A stretch of DNA of 64,000 bases, from NCBI RefSeq assembly GCF_014898055.3, contig NW_026555331.1, forward strand, positions 94,262,684 through 94,326,683. The letters run 5' to 3'. Position numbers and translations under genes: made by a program. Below the pieces are notes generated by a model. The model ran no database searches and was not told the origin of the DNA. It was given only the letters and a program-made list of their open reading frames with translations. The stretch's first letter is position 1, and each line of letters opens with the position of its first letter. This document shows, in pieces, positions 25,365-37,058 of the stretch. The DNA is from Talpa occidentalis (lineage: Eukaryota; Chordata; Mammalia; Eulipotyphla; Talpidae).

Positions 25365-25510
25365 TAGATCAAGGGTCAACAAACTTTTTCTTAAAGGACA
25401 AAGTATCAAACTACCAAGGAAAATGGCATGAGGACCAAAAGGTCTCTGTAGCAACTATGCATCTTTACTATTACAGTGTAAGAGCCATAAACACTTTAGA
25501 AACACATGAA
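25365..25510 (+). mobile_element. MER20-like hAT-Charlie fragment
   Basis: The phrases GGGTCAACAAACTTTTTCTT then AAAGGACAAAGTATCAAA, then GGTCTCTGTAGCAACTATGC and a following GTAAGAGCCATA block follow, in order, the consensus of the non-autonomous MER20 family. The 127-codon frame across it (25310-25693) is therefore not a gene. The family name is from memory of the consensus. Confidence 0.6.
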
Positions 25511-26608
25511 CTCAGTCATATTTTCCAAACCAAGGATACCTCTGCTTTAAGCATAACTGAAGAATATTTTAATACATTATTTCTTTTTCTTATATCATTA
25601 TATCTAGTCTTGAAACAAAATGAAATAGAGCTATCTAACCATCAGTTTTCTTCTGCACTACATTACTACAGGGGAAAAAGTATTCATCTTTGAGTGGTCA
25701 TAGATTTCAGATTAGACTTTATGCTTGGGTAGCCCCTACATTATAAATAAAATCAATATGAAGCCATGGCAAACTGACCTTCTTCCTTACCTTAGAGTGT
25801 TTTCACACAACTTTAAAAAAGTCTGCATTTATCTTGCTGTGCTTCCCAAACATGGAGATAAATATGTTCCCCAACAGCCTGACTTTTTCTGAGGCAGCAC
25901 TCAATTTATCACAGTTCCTAGCGCACATTTTCCAAAACCTGACAAAAACATCCCTGCAACCTTCAGAGGGGAAAAATAAACCCTCTTTCTCAGACTGTGT
26001 AAATTACCTCCAAGTATAGCTATGAATAAAATGAGAAATCCTGATTCATGCTTTCAGAACATCCCAAGTTCAGCAGAACTTAGACCACAAAGCAGGAAAT
26101 AAAAAAGATGTTAAGTATTCTCATTTATGTCATATTTTTTTAAAAGAAGCCAATTATTGGAGATCTCTGAGCGGAACAGTATTAAGTTGGGGCTTAGCTA
26201 TGTCTCCTAAGACTGCTTCCTTCAAATTAAGTAACACTAGAAAAAAGAAAACACCTAACTAATGACTTGGAACACAAAAGCGGAACCATTGTTGCCAGAA
26301 GGGCTTATAGTTAAATGCATTTATAGTTCTTGAGAGCACAGGAAAACACATTAACCCTGATTGGTTTAGAAGATTGCTGACTTAAAAGCTCCTGTCCTTA
26401 AGGGAAAAAATCTGGGCCAAGAAACTTGATGTTCCATCATGAGGAGAAGAGCCAAAACTAGTCTGTGTGAGAAGAAAAATAGACTATCTACAAGTAATGG
26501 CAGGAACGTCCCACTCACACTGCAATTATTTGCTCATGAACGTTGGAAGAACTATGGATACAACACAAATAAATTTCTCATAATCAAGGACCATCGTGTA
26601 GCCTGTAT
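25511..26608. other. Unique sequence without a gene
   Basis: AT-rich to moderately GC-balanced. No exon with a supported splice structure is seen. Confidence 0.45.
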
Positions 26609-26622
26609 AAGAAAGCTACATA

Positions 26623-26892
26623 GAGGGCCTCCCCTGGTGGCTAAGCATTGAGTGCTGGGCTGCGAAGCTGCCCGCAGCCTCTGCAGGACCGGTTTGATCC
26701 CCGGCTGCCGGCGAGGGTCCCACATGGTGCTCAGACCTTTCCTGCCGTCCGCTGCTCCCCTCAGCAGTGTATTTTGTCAGTCTGCCTGTTCTGTTCCCCA
26801 CTCTGGTTCTGGTGAATCCTCTCACCCTTCCGCGCTTCTGACTGTACCCAGTGCTTGTATAAATAAATAAATAAATCTTAAAAAAAAAAAAA
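26623..26892 (+). mobile_element. tRNA-derived SINE, B-type, plus strand
   Basis: An exact 14-bp TSD, AAGAAAGCTACATA, lies at 26609-26622 and 26893-26906. The head is GAGGGCCTCCCCTGGTGGC. Box A is damaged (TGGCTAAGCATTGAGTG), while box B is GGTTTGATCCC. The poly-A tail is long and pure (about 14 A). Confidence 0.96.
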
Positions 26893-26906
26893 AAGAAAGC
26901 TACATA

Positions 26907-27488
26907 TATAACTTAATATAAACAGCTAATAAGATATATGTCAAAATGTGGGGTAAAAGAACCTGAGACTCAGGAGAAGAAAGGGTCTGCGGGGGGAAGG
27001 CATGTTTATAGTAGAAATCCAGAGTAGTGGCCCTTAAAGAGAGAATTTAGACAAGAATAAATCATAGTGTGGGGAGAATCTGTCCAGGGAAGGAGCAGAA
27101 AGCATTCCAGCCAGAGGAATTCAAGGAATATAAAAATGCACACAGAAAAACATAAAAAGCATACTGATTAAGTGGCTCAACATGTCTCACACATAAAGGA
27201 GATTTACTGGGAAAATATCAATAATAATTAATTGATAGCTAGTTTGTGCCAGAGCTCTGCTAAAATAATTTAATAGTTTTAGGCTTTATAACAATGATCG
27301 TAAGTGAGTTGCTATTTTTAATCCTATTTGAAAAATAGAAAATTGTTATTAAATAACGGAACTGATATCATATAACTAGTAAGTGGTAATGGTAGGAATC
27401 ACTTAAATAGTTTGGCTGGTTAAAGAGTTTATTTATTTTTTTTTTTTTTTAGCCAAATGACAGGTCAAGGTGAATGTACAGTATATTC
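26907..27488. other. Unique sequence with one MIR, no gene
   Basis: Only the MIR at 27240-27400 is recognised. Otherwise it is AT-rich without frames. Confidence 0.45.
27240..27400 (-). mobile_element. MIR element fragment, minus strand
   Basis: The order TTGTGCCAGAGCTCTGCTAA, TTTATAACAATGATCG, AAAATAGAAAATTG and TATAACTAGTAAGTGG matches the reverse complement of the MIR consensus 3'-to-5'. It is ancient and diverged. Confidence 0.6.
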
Positions 27489-27500
27489 AAAAGTAAAAGC

Positions 27501-27738
27501 GGGCCTCCCCTGGTGGTGGCTGCGAAGCTGCCTGCAGCCTCTGCAGCGCAGGTTCGATCCCATAGTCCCACATGGTGCGCAGACGTCTCCTGACACGCCC
27601 GCTGCTCCCCCCAGCAGTGTATTTCGTCAGTCTGCCTGTTCTGTTCCCTGCTTTGGCTCTGGTGAATTCTCTCACCCTCCCATATTTCTGACTGTACCCA
27701 TTGCTTGTATAAATAAGTAAATAAATCTTTAAAAAAAA
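27501..27738 (+). mobile_element. tRNA-derived SINE, B-type, internally deleted
   Basis: An exact TSD, AAAAGTAAAAGC, lies at 27489-27500 and 27739-27750. Relative to sister copies it lacks box A (GGTGGTGGCTGCGAAG jumps over GCGCAGTGGTTGAGCG) and the block after box B (GGTTCGATCCCATAGTCCC). The TSD shows it integrated as one event, so either the RNA source was already deleted or the losses are later. Confidence 0.94.
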
Positions 27739-27750
27739 AAAAGTAAAAGC

Positions 27751-29075
27751 AAAACAACACTGAATAATTTTGAGCGAGGACGTGGGGAAATTCAGAATGT
27801 TATATATGAAAGTCAGTAGTGAGAATTAAAAACAAAGGTATCAAACAAGGAATGAGAATGAGAAGACCTTGTAGCAGGTTAAGAGTACAATATAAGAGTC
27901 TGAAATTGTCTGGTTGGGGGGGCAGCAGTGGAAAGGAAAAGATAAATGTGAGTGAGAAGAGATAGGAAAGATCAAGTCAGAAATTGAATTAGCTAATCTG
28001 GAAATTAGAGAGCATTAGAAAGAGGGAACATGTCAAAATGGCTGGTCTTAGGCCTTCAGAAGGAACACTTGTGGAAGGATAAAAATAAACTCAGTTTTAA
28101 TAATATTCTTGAGGAGTCAGTGGAATACATAAAAATATCTAGCAGGCAAATGAGAATGTCTCAAAATCCCTCAAATTCAACATATTGATACTGAATTCAT
28201 TAAGGGCTACAAAAAAATGCCAGCAAACAATAGAACCTGCTCTAATTCTATCTTAACTGGTGCAAAGGTACTGTCTCTCTCTGTGAAAGTCAGAGATTTG
28301 GAGGTTACACTTGACTTCTCTATGCTCATATCCAAATCGTCAAAGTCATTATCAATTTTGCTCCATAAATATCACTTTGATTTACCTTTCTCTCCATTTA
28401 CACCATTACTGTTGTAATCTGGGCTAAAATAATCACTCAGCTTTATTACTACAATGACTTGCTAATGGACTACCCCACATCCATCTGGCTGACCTACAAT
28501 TCATCCTGTATACTGCAGCTAGAAGAATATCATCAAAACATAAAATTGATTATGTGACCTCCTTTAAAATGAACAAATATGTGCAAACGCAAAGGTTAAA
28601 GACAAAACAGGCTGTGCTATAGGGCCTTTCAGTTAAGCCATTCATTCCCATTCCAATGTGTAAGGTTTTCTTTCAGCCCTCAAATTTGCATTGCAATAGA
28701 CATTTCACATGCTTTTCTACTTTTGCCTTTTTTATTAAAAGTAGCTTTATATGTTAAATTTGACATGATTACATTTTGTAAATTGACGTTACAAAGCACG
28801 TTTTACTTTGATAGTTTTATTTTAATATGATTTCAGTGAAGCAATACATATCACATTATATCCTATACCACAATATTATTAATATTAATAAATGTGCATT
28901 ATTTACTCTGTAGCTTATTTTCTTTTGCTTATTTATATTTTAATTATTTTTTTTACTCTGTAGCTTATTTACTATTTTTGATTTATTCTCTAATCTCAAT
29001 TTATCCTTCAGACTTCAGCTTATAAATCATTTTTTCATAATGCTTTTTAAGCTCTCTTTACTAGGTCAAATGGTA
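27751..29075. other. Unique sequence without a gene
   Basis: AT-rich; the phrase TTTACTCTGTAGCTTATTT occurs twice near 28905 and 28955, a small local duplication. No coding or RNA feature is recognised. Confidence 0.45.
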
Positions 29076-29079
29076 CTAT

Positions 29080-29672
29080 TGTAACAGGGTGGTCCCCAGG
29101 AAAGGGGAAGGTTCCAGGTTTCCTGCCCCACCTATAAGGAGGGTGTTGCTGAGCAGACAGAGAAGAAGCTGTAGAGGAGACTGAGGAAGGAAGAAAGCAG
29201 GAAGGAGAGCCAGAAGGAGACCTGGAGGAACAGAGAGACATGTGAAAAAAAGGTGCTTGACTTTTGGTGGTGGACTGGTTGACACAGATGTGGGTGAGAG
29301 ACCGTGGGGAGGTGACAATGGCAGCTTTCATCTTGATTTTGATTTTGCTCTTTTCCTTCCAGACTTGTCTGGTTGTTTCTGATCCTTTACTGTGGGTCCC
29401 CACTGGAAGATGCTTTAGATTTGTGGCAGGCTTTGGGGCCTTGCTCTGGGCCAATCCTGCTTGGGTGGAGTTTTACCCATGAGGGGACAGGAAACTCTGG
29501 GTGCTTGATTTAGAAACTATATTCTTTGCCTTTCCTGTATTGTTTACTAATTGTATTAAGGTTCCTTCCCATTAAGTCTCATATGTTCTGTATTGATGCG
29601 GCGGATGGCAGAACCCATTTAGAGTAGGCAGGTTTGTGGGATCTGGGGTGCCCCTCTCCCTGCCCTGTAACA
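29080..29672 (+). mobile_element. Solo LTR of an endogenous retrovirus, family C, copy 1
   Basis: It begins TGTAACAGGGTGGTCCCC and ends CCCTGCCCTGTAACA, so the termini are an imperfect inverted repeat with TG...CA. A 4-bp TSD, CTAT, flanks it (29076-29079, 29673-29676). Four-base duplications are typical of gammaretrovirus-like (class I) ERVs. No internal gag/pol/env or PBS is present, so it is a recombined solo LTR of 593 bp. A second copy lies at 54791-55391. It carries a 72-codon open frame (29264-29482, TTG start; first ATG 24 bases in) shared with that copy. Confidence 0.9.
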
Positions 29673-29676
29673 CTAT

Positions 29677-30244
29677 TATATTCTACCATTCAGTTGAGAT
29701 GTGATTTCCTTCATTTTTAAAATTTGTTTTCCCTCTATTTCACCACAGTTCACACTTTAATTATTATTATATTTAATGTGTCAGTGAGACTTTGTCCTCC
29801 ACCACCCTGAAACTGCCCTTTTCAAGGTTAACAAAGACCTGTCTTTCCTTATGCTGTGGTCAATTCTCAGTCACTCTGCCATTTCTGTCAGTAGCAACTA
29901 ACACATTTCAACAGTCCTTTCTTGTTAAAAAACTTTGTTATTTGGCATCCAGGGATATATAATCTCCTTCTGTTCCTCCTTCCTTACCTTTGCAGAGACC
30001 TTCACTTCTTCTCTACTCCACCAAATGCTGGTTTACTGCAAGGTTCAACTCTAGACCTTCTTCTCCTCTATCTAAGTCCAGTGACCAGCTGACCACTCAT
30101 GCCTCTAGGTCTATAAACAGCTCTCACAGTTTTGTCTCTAACAACTTTCCTTAATTTCAGCTTCAGATATCCAATTGTCTTAATTAACAGCATCTCTTGG
30201 ATATCTATCTTTAAGGCATTTCAAATATAGTATGTCCAGAAGAA
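29677..30244. other. Unique sequence without a gene
   Basis: A pyrimidine-rich stretch (CCTTCTGTTCCTCC etc.) without paired splice signals or a frame. Nothing identified. Confidence 0.45.
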
Positions 30245-30261
30245 TAAGACATAGATTTTTA

Positions 30262-30532
30262 TTTTTTTTAAAGATTTATTTATTTATTTATTTATATATA
30301 CAAGCACTGGGTACAGTCAGAAGTGCGGGAGGGCAAGAGAATTCACCAGAGCCAGAGCGGGGAGCAAAACAGGCAGACTGATGAAATATACTGCTGAGGG
30401 CAGCAGCGGGCAGCAGGAGAGGTCTGTGCACCATGTGGGATCTTGCCGGCAGCCGGGGATTAAACCAGTGCTACAGAGGCTGTGGCCAGCTTCGCAGCCC
30501 AGTGCTCAACCACTGTGCCACCAGGGGAGGCC
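30262..30532 (-). mobile_element. tRNA-derived SINE, B-type, minus strand
   Basis: An exact 17-bp TSD, TAAGACATAGATTTTTA, lies at 30245-30261 and 30533-30549. The left end is T-rich with (TTTA)n and the right end is GTGCCACCAGGGGAGGCC. Several CpG sites have decayed to TpG/CpA despite the intact TSD. Confidence 0.96.
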
Positions 30533-30549
30533 TAAGACATAGATTTTTA

Positions 30550-32290
30550 AACCTAATATAGTACATTAGTTATGATACAACCCACTCCACTTTTTTTCCT
30601 CTTCCCCTGACTTACTTTCTTCCATGGTGCTTACACATTAAATACATTACACATTGAATTGCTTTTTTCTATCTCCTCCAAGAAACTGTAGGTTTTCTAA
30701 TACGCTATGTTTTATATTTACAAGACTACTGATTTAAATATTTTCTTGCTCACACATTCAAGCATTAAAAATCACATAATAGCACATTGACTCTCACTTC
30801 AGAAAGAGCATTGGATAGACACAAAGATAAAGTAAAGTAACAGAATAAGTTAATATTATACATTAGGATATGATTTTCTGCATGTTCCCAAATTTTAGAG
30901 ACTTGCCTACAGAATTCAGCCCTGTAAATTTATTTTTTATTCATTAAGCTGAAAATCAGTCCCTATATGTGCTACACATAGTTCTTGGATTTACTGACAA
31001 CTTCCTTTTCTCTATCAGTTGAAATTATCTCTTTCCTTCATCATTTCAACTTAGAATTCTTTAGGAATTTTGTCTCAATTTTCTCTCAAACTCCCAGAAC
31101 ATGTAAAAACAATGCCTAGTTTGGTTGAATTTCAGTGAACTTCTGAAGTTAAGATGCATCTCTAGATCTTTCAACATGGAGATGAGCCTAGATTTTTTGG
31201 TAAAGTGATGAACACAGCACGATTTTCTAAATGTGTAGCTGATTACTCTTAGTCTTGGGCAAATGCTTAAAGAGTAGGGACTTTTAAGCTAGAAAGAAAT
31301 TTGGAAACAACTTAGAAGTTTTTTTGTTTTTTTTTATTTTATAAATAAGGACTTACATACTATTTTTACCTCTGGTTGTCCTTAGGCAATTCCTTGCAAG
31401 ATCTTACTTAGCCTTTTCACTATCTGCTTTATCACTGATTTTAAAGAGATTACAGATATGAAAACACTCTGAGAAGTTTAAAGTGACACATAAATTAATG
31501 TACTGGAAAGCTGAGTGGATGATGATTCAATTTTCCTGTACCTGGGATGTGGCTTCAAATGTAAAATTCTTAATATTTTCACAAGGTATTTCAATGCCTA
31601 GAACAGAATCTGCCACCAAATGAATGTTCAAAATATATCTGTTAAATTAAATAACAGATCACTAATAACCAATTTTCACAAAACAGTAAAGTCACTGGGT
31701 ACAGAGTTGATGTGTTAGGGTAGCATTATTTTCTGAATACCTGAAAATGGTAACTACTAAATGTTCTTTGCTTGAATAAAAATAATACAGTAATGCTGTC
31801 TCATAAATGACAAGGGAAGGAAGAGTTGCTATAATAAGTGAAGTTATCAGAAATGACAAATGCTGAAATGAAGTGGATGATGACAAGAACTAATAACATG
31901 TAAATGCATTTGATAATTAAAAATTACTAATGGCGACCAAGTTAAATATAAGTGTATCTGGATGGTAAATTATAATTGACAAGGAGTTAGTGGGAGGAAC
32001 AAAGACAGAGGCCCCAAGAGTAAGCATGACATTGTAGATATTATTCCTAGCACCTGAGTTCCCTTCACTCCATATGCAGCATTGAAATTTCCTGCCCCAT
32101 TTCAAAAGTCTTCTTCCCCATTGGGTACCTTAAATCTGCTAGTAAGTACTAGCTCTCTTCCTTTTCATATTTGTATCACTAAGGAGACGTACATTTGAAA
32201 TTTATGAATACAGGTGAGTGCTTCAAATATTTAGGTATTATGTGTTATCTAGTATATTTGATAGGTTGGTGTGGGGGCCTGCAAAGCTCA
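30550..32290. other. Unique sequence without a gene
   Basis: AT-rich. A weak MIR/L2-like patch may lie near 31370-31470 (CTTAGGCAATTCCTTGCAAG) but is too diverged to call. No exon. Confidence 0.45.
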
Positions 32291-32307
32291 AGAATTTTTC
32301 CATGTAG

Positions 32308-32578
32308 GGGGCCTCCCTGGTGACCTAGTGGTTAAGTCTCAATTCAGCACTACCACCTTGAAGCCTGAATTCCTTCCGTGGCCAGGGAGTTAACCCACAT
32401 AGCACAGCACACACTGTACCTCTCCTATTTTACACACTGCAACCCGTAGCAGTGTATTTCAGTAGATCTACATGTTCTGCTCCCCACTCTGTCTCTGGTG
32501 AATCCTCTCAACATCCACTCCCATACCTCTGGCCTGTACCCCAGTTCTTCTATACAAAAATAAATAAAATTTTACAAA
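32308..32578 (+). mobile_element. tRNA-derived SINE, old A-type, plus strand
   Basis: A 17-bp TSD, AAGAATTTTTCCATGTA, lies at 32291-32307; the right copy at 32579-32595 differs at one base. The head is GGGGCCTCCCTGGTGACCTA. Many substitutions lie between box A and the tail (TATACAAAAATAAATAAAAT). Confidence 0.93.
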
Positions 32579-32595
32579 AAGAATTTTTCCATATA

Positions 32596-33042
32596 AATTG
32601 TGGTCATAGGAGCAATACTATGGAGTTAAGTTTCAAAATTGACTACATGTACACATAGTTTGAGCCACCTTACTTAAATATTGAAATTGGGCAGTATAAA
32701 TAAATAAGTGCTTATAACTATACTGTTTATAGCCTTGTCAGAATTTTACTAAGTCTAATGAGTTTGAAGACATTTAACAAGACTACATAGATGGGTGGTA
32801 TGATATGAATAAAAAGGAACACAGTGGAACTGCAGGAGTGAGGCGGTATTGATGTTATGCAGGAAGTGACAATGAATCCTTAAGCCAGTCCACGGACTCA
32901 AGTGATTTTAAGCTGGTCTCAACAAAATAACCTGGTTCAGGATGTAGCTTTAGCAAGAATTTAGGACCATGAATCCGTACATTTAACATTCACTTTGGTT
33001 TACTATTATACTAGCAAATGATCCTGGCAAAGAATAAGGATT
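32596..33042. other. Unique sequence without a gene
   Basis: AT-rich spacer between two plus-strand SINEs. Nothing recognised. Confidence 0.45.
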
Positions 33043-33057
33043 AAGAATGCACTGAGT

Positions 33058-33331
33058 TGGGCCTCCCTGGTGGAGCAGGGGATTAAGCACAGCACTATGA
33101 AACTATTACAGCCTCTGCAGCACAAGTTCAATCCCCAGCCAGCTAGGGAGCAACCCACATGGCGCAGCAGACCTCTCCTGGCTCGCCTGTAGCTCCCCTC
33201 AGTAGTGTTTTCACTCAATCTGCCTGTTTTGCTCCCCACTATGTCTCTGGTAAATCCTCTCACTCTCTCTACAACTCTGGCCTGTACCCCAGTTATTGTA
33301 TGCATAAATAAATAAATCTTCAAAAAAAAAA
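33058..33331 (+). mobile_element. tRNA-derived SINE, A-type, plus strand
   Basis: An exact 15-bp TSD, AAGAATGCACTGAGT, lies at 33043-33057 and 33332-33346. The head is GGGCCTCCCTGGTGGAGCAG, box B AGTTCAATCCCC, and the tail TATGCATAAATAAATAAATC followed by poly-A. The 117-codon minus-strand frame here is SINE-derived. Confidence 0.96.
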
Positions 33332-33346
33332 AAGAATGCACTGAGT

Positions 33347-36300
33347 CAATGCTCCCCAAGGCTTTGTTTTATTCAAATTTCAAGTACTACTAGCACCCAT
33401 GCAGAGGGAAGAATCCTCCCAGTCAGCAAAGTACAGAACATAAGATTTTTCTCTCCTATAATGAACCATCAAGGTGGATAGTCATGGAAGCACTAAAAAC
33501 CAGCCCTGTTTGTTTTAGTGACATTCTTGTAGTGCCACGGATATCCATTTCTGTGGTCCATTTCATGTGCTTCACTGAAACCACCAAACTTCCAGTGCAT
33601 TGTGCGTGTCTGTGCCCTAGCACAAACCCCACTTGGAAAACCATGCCTGTCCCCAAAATAGATAGGAGAGGAAGCTCACCTCACAAAACAATACAGGTTT
33701 CCCATCCTATCTGCAAGGAAGGCATTCCTCTAAATCCTTCCATAAGTCAAAATGGCATAAAGTGAAGAATAAATTAACTACAATTTATATGGAAACATTT
33801 TTGAGCGATCCGAGGCTCCCACACTAACCTATCAAATCACATCAAATTACAAATGATACCTAAAATGACACTAACATACTGTAAAAGCATAAATGATATG
33901 ATATATTCACAGTTTATATAAAGTAATCCCCTGGGAAGGAGCTTGGCAGTGCCACTCTCCAGGCTCAAGTATCATACAGTGTCTGGAATGGCTGCTGCAA
34001 AACAAATGCTGATGCTAATTTCTCTTTTCACTGTTTTTAGAAATAGCAAAAAGCCTCTTTGGATTTCTTTTGTTTATGGAAAATGGGTACTTTCAAACAG
34101 CAGTAGACACCGTTACTCATTTTAGGAAACAGAATTGCATACCAACCGGCAGAGAAAAAACATTCTTGGACAGGAACAGTCCTCTAATGTTTCATTCAAC
34201 ATGTAAGAAAGACAAGTCTTCATGGGAGTCAATTAATAGTTTGTAGTTAGTCTCTTAATAATCTAAAAGAGAAGCTGAAAGGAAAAGATTCCTCAGATAA
34301 GAACATAAATCCCCACCTCCAAGAATAAAAAAAAAAAAAAAAAAAAAAAAACCTAGAAAATGAATAGAATCTGGCAAAGAAAACACAGGGAATCTTAACC
34401 TCTATTACCTTCAACTCAGACTTACCAAGAAAGTCATTTCTCAAAACTGAAAATTACTTTTTCAATCATTTTCTGTTTGGCCGGCATAAATAATGTGGAA
34501 ATACATTAACCTCATTCAGTGATGTCTAAAATAAAGTGAAAAAAATAAAATATATGCATTAAAATATATCAGTTTATTAGAATTTACCTAATCATAAAAT
34601 CTGTTTATGATTCTGAGAGTCTTCTCTTTCCACTCAGTTTCATTTTCTTGTGAAATTGTAGTTTTTAAAATACCACAAGTAAATTTAATGAGGGCAAATA
34701 TTAACTTGTGTTCTAGACAAAATGACTTAGAATACATTTTTTAGGTCAGTGCTAACTATATATTTCTTAGGAAAAATACATAGAAAATAATTATTAGGAA
34801 TCTAAAGGCTATCAAAATCCAAAGAAATCATTTTATGATTTCTGAAGCAACATGTAAGGAAAGTGTATGTTGCAATGGAGTGCAATGGATGAAAGCACTT
34901 GAAGCTACAGTTTGATATAAAGTTATTCTCCCCCTAAAAATGCCCTTTTTTAATCTCATCAGTTAATAGCTGCTTCTATGGAAAGAATAGAGGGAAGCTA
35001 GGCTATGAGAAAGCAGAATCTGAACAGATGACAATCAACTGGAATTAATTCTGGAAGTCACAATAAAACCTCTATAAGCATTTTTTACTAATAAGTATCT
35101 GATGTGGCTGAGAAAAATATTGTCTTTGTGTTTTCACTGGTACAGCATCATTTTAACGAGATAATGAGACATACCACTGGGCAAAATAGACTAGGTTATT
35201 TTCTATTCTTTCCATATGTAACCTCTTAGCCTTCTGCTTATGTCCTATAAGCCCTCCAAGTCTCCATACATGTTCTTGTCAATTACTGCAAATAACCCTG
35301 ATACACCCACTTCTTTATATTCCAAGTTCACATTTAATGGCTAGTAATTCACAGATTATGTCACAAATAAAACAAATGCCTAACTTCAACTTAAATTGTT
35401 AACATTGGGGGAAATAAAGCTCCCATTACTATGCTTGGTCAAGTTAAGAATAAACTCATTCTCTCAAAATATAATAACATGATTGAATAATATTTCCAGA
35501 ACAATCAAATGTATTTATTATTGCTAGGTACCAAGGGGGGAAAACACTCTAAGGGACAGGCATTTGTTCAGAATCTGTACAAATCATCCTGAAAAATGAC
35601 AGTGAGGAGGTAAGAAACTGTTACAGAAAACTACAGAGACAGGTACTTAAATCTCTAACAAAATCTCTAGCTTTTAGACCAAAAGCTAAAAACATTGATG
35701 ACCCTGAAGAGATATTTTTACAGTTTACTTATTTATTTAGGGTTTATTTATTTGTTTAGTTGCCTGTTTTGTACCAGGTATTATTCCAACCACTGGGAAA
35801 ATAAAGAAATTACAGTGCAAGGAAAGTGAAAAGGAATGCTGACAGAACAGGTTTTTTAAGCAGCTTAAGGTCAAATGAACATTGGATTAGAAGAGAATAG
35901 AAAGATAAAGAGGAGTCATTTTATGAAGCTTCCTTAAACAACAAGGGAGCAGTGGGGAATATGGATACTCACCTTTTTAAAACTAAAACTCAAATTTCAT
36001 TAAAGTGGTTAAGTGTGAATATAAAAAATAAAAATAAATGACTCAAAGAAGGAAAGGCTCAAGTCTTTCTTTTCTTAAGGAAATGGTAAATACATCCATG
36101 GCAGTCTCTGGAGAATGTAAAGGAAAGTAAAAAATAGAAACTTAAAGAATTACCTGGATCAGACTGAGATTGGCGATCACAAATTTATTATGACACCATT
36201 TTTCATGCTTTTGTGATTTTCAATAGCATTCAATACCCCAGATGGGAAAACAGTTAGACTGTTGAATTGAGAAAGGATAAGAATTTTGTCAGGTGTAAAG

Positions 36301-36555
36301 CAGAAAGAAAAGAGTACAAAGAAATGAAGATTTGGACCAAATCATTATTTAATTTGTATATTAGATCTTTCCAGGATAGTAAGGAGAGGAGAATGAGAAG
36401 AGAGATTATTCTTAATTTAACCAAGCATAGTAATTGGTACTTTATTTCTCTATTGTTAGTAGCTCAAGTTAGATAAAGACATTTGTTTTATTTGTGACAC
36501 CACCTTTGAATTGATTATTGGCCTTCAGATGTGAAAAGCATCAGTGGAAGAAAAC
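33347..36555. other. Unique sequence without a supported gene
   Basis: A minus-strand open frame of 66 codons (33656-33456) is followed about 85 nt downstream by AATAAA (33373-33368), but there is no poly-A tract, TSD or known protein. The segment 33690-34140 may be an ancient repeat I cannot name. A 25-A run lies at 34327-34351. A TTTTGTACCAGGTATTATTC phrase near 35767 resembles an L2/MIR tail. Confidence 0.4.
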
Positions 36556-36561
36556 AATGTG

Positions 36562-36838
36562 TGTCAAGGTTCTGACAGATGGGGTGTCACAGTTACACCT
36601 CCAAAAAGTGGAGAGACACTTCTCCCTACCCCAAGTGACCTGGAGTGCAGCTGCCTTGAATTACAAGTCCCAGTATGCCATGAATCGAACTCCCTGTTCT
36701 GTGATGCTTGTGGGAACTAGGGGCAGAGGTTTGGGGTAAGGTGAACCTATACAATACCTAAGGCAGACAGGCCTGCTCTGTTGCTTTTTCACCTCTGACT
36801 TGAACCCTGGTACTGCAAATTACCAATGTCAGCCAATT

Positions 36839-36924
<86 letters not shown>

Positions 36925-37058
36925 CCCTCTTACAGTTGCCTATGTAAATAAGCCTTTTTTGTTTAAATTTCTCTGTGTGTGTCTTCTTTTGGATCTTTTC
37001 ACATGGGTGAGGACTCACACCCAGGTCACCCTATTTCCCTTAGGTCTGTCCTGTAGCA
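36562..37058 (+). mobile_element. Probable LTR, family D, with an internal microsatellite
   Basis: Starts TGTCAAGGTTCTGACAG and ends GTCTGTCCTGTAGCA, an imperfect TG...CA inverted terminus. The 3' part has GTAAATAAGCC then, about 75 bp further on, GGGTGAGGACTCACAC, similar to the 3' ends of the B and E LTRs here. No clean TSD is visible (TGTG versus GTGG). A (CT)n(CA)n tract occupies 36842-36922, inside the element. No internal retroviral genes. The call rests on architecture, not on a family match. Confidence 0.55.
36842..36922. repeat. (CT)n(CA)n microsatellite
   Basis: About 52 bp of CT followed by about 29 bp of CA. A polypurine-polypyrimidine mirror tract joined to a Z-DNA-prone tract. 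It lies inside the D-type LTR and forces serine/leucine and threonine/histidine runs in the overlapping frame. Confidence 0.97.

Noticed and set aside
25310..25693. 127-codon plus-strand frame
   Set aside because: Overlaps a MER20-like DNA transposon fragment; composition is AT-driven and there is no domain.
29047..29454. 135-codon minus-strand frame
   Set aside because: Antisense to the C-type LTR and extends past its left TSD into flanking DNA. The corresponding frame in copy 2 is shorter and split into different frames.
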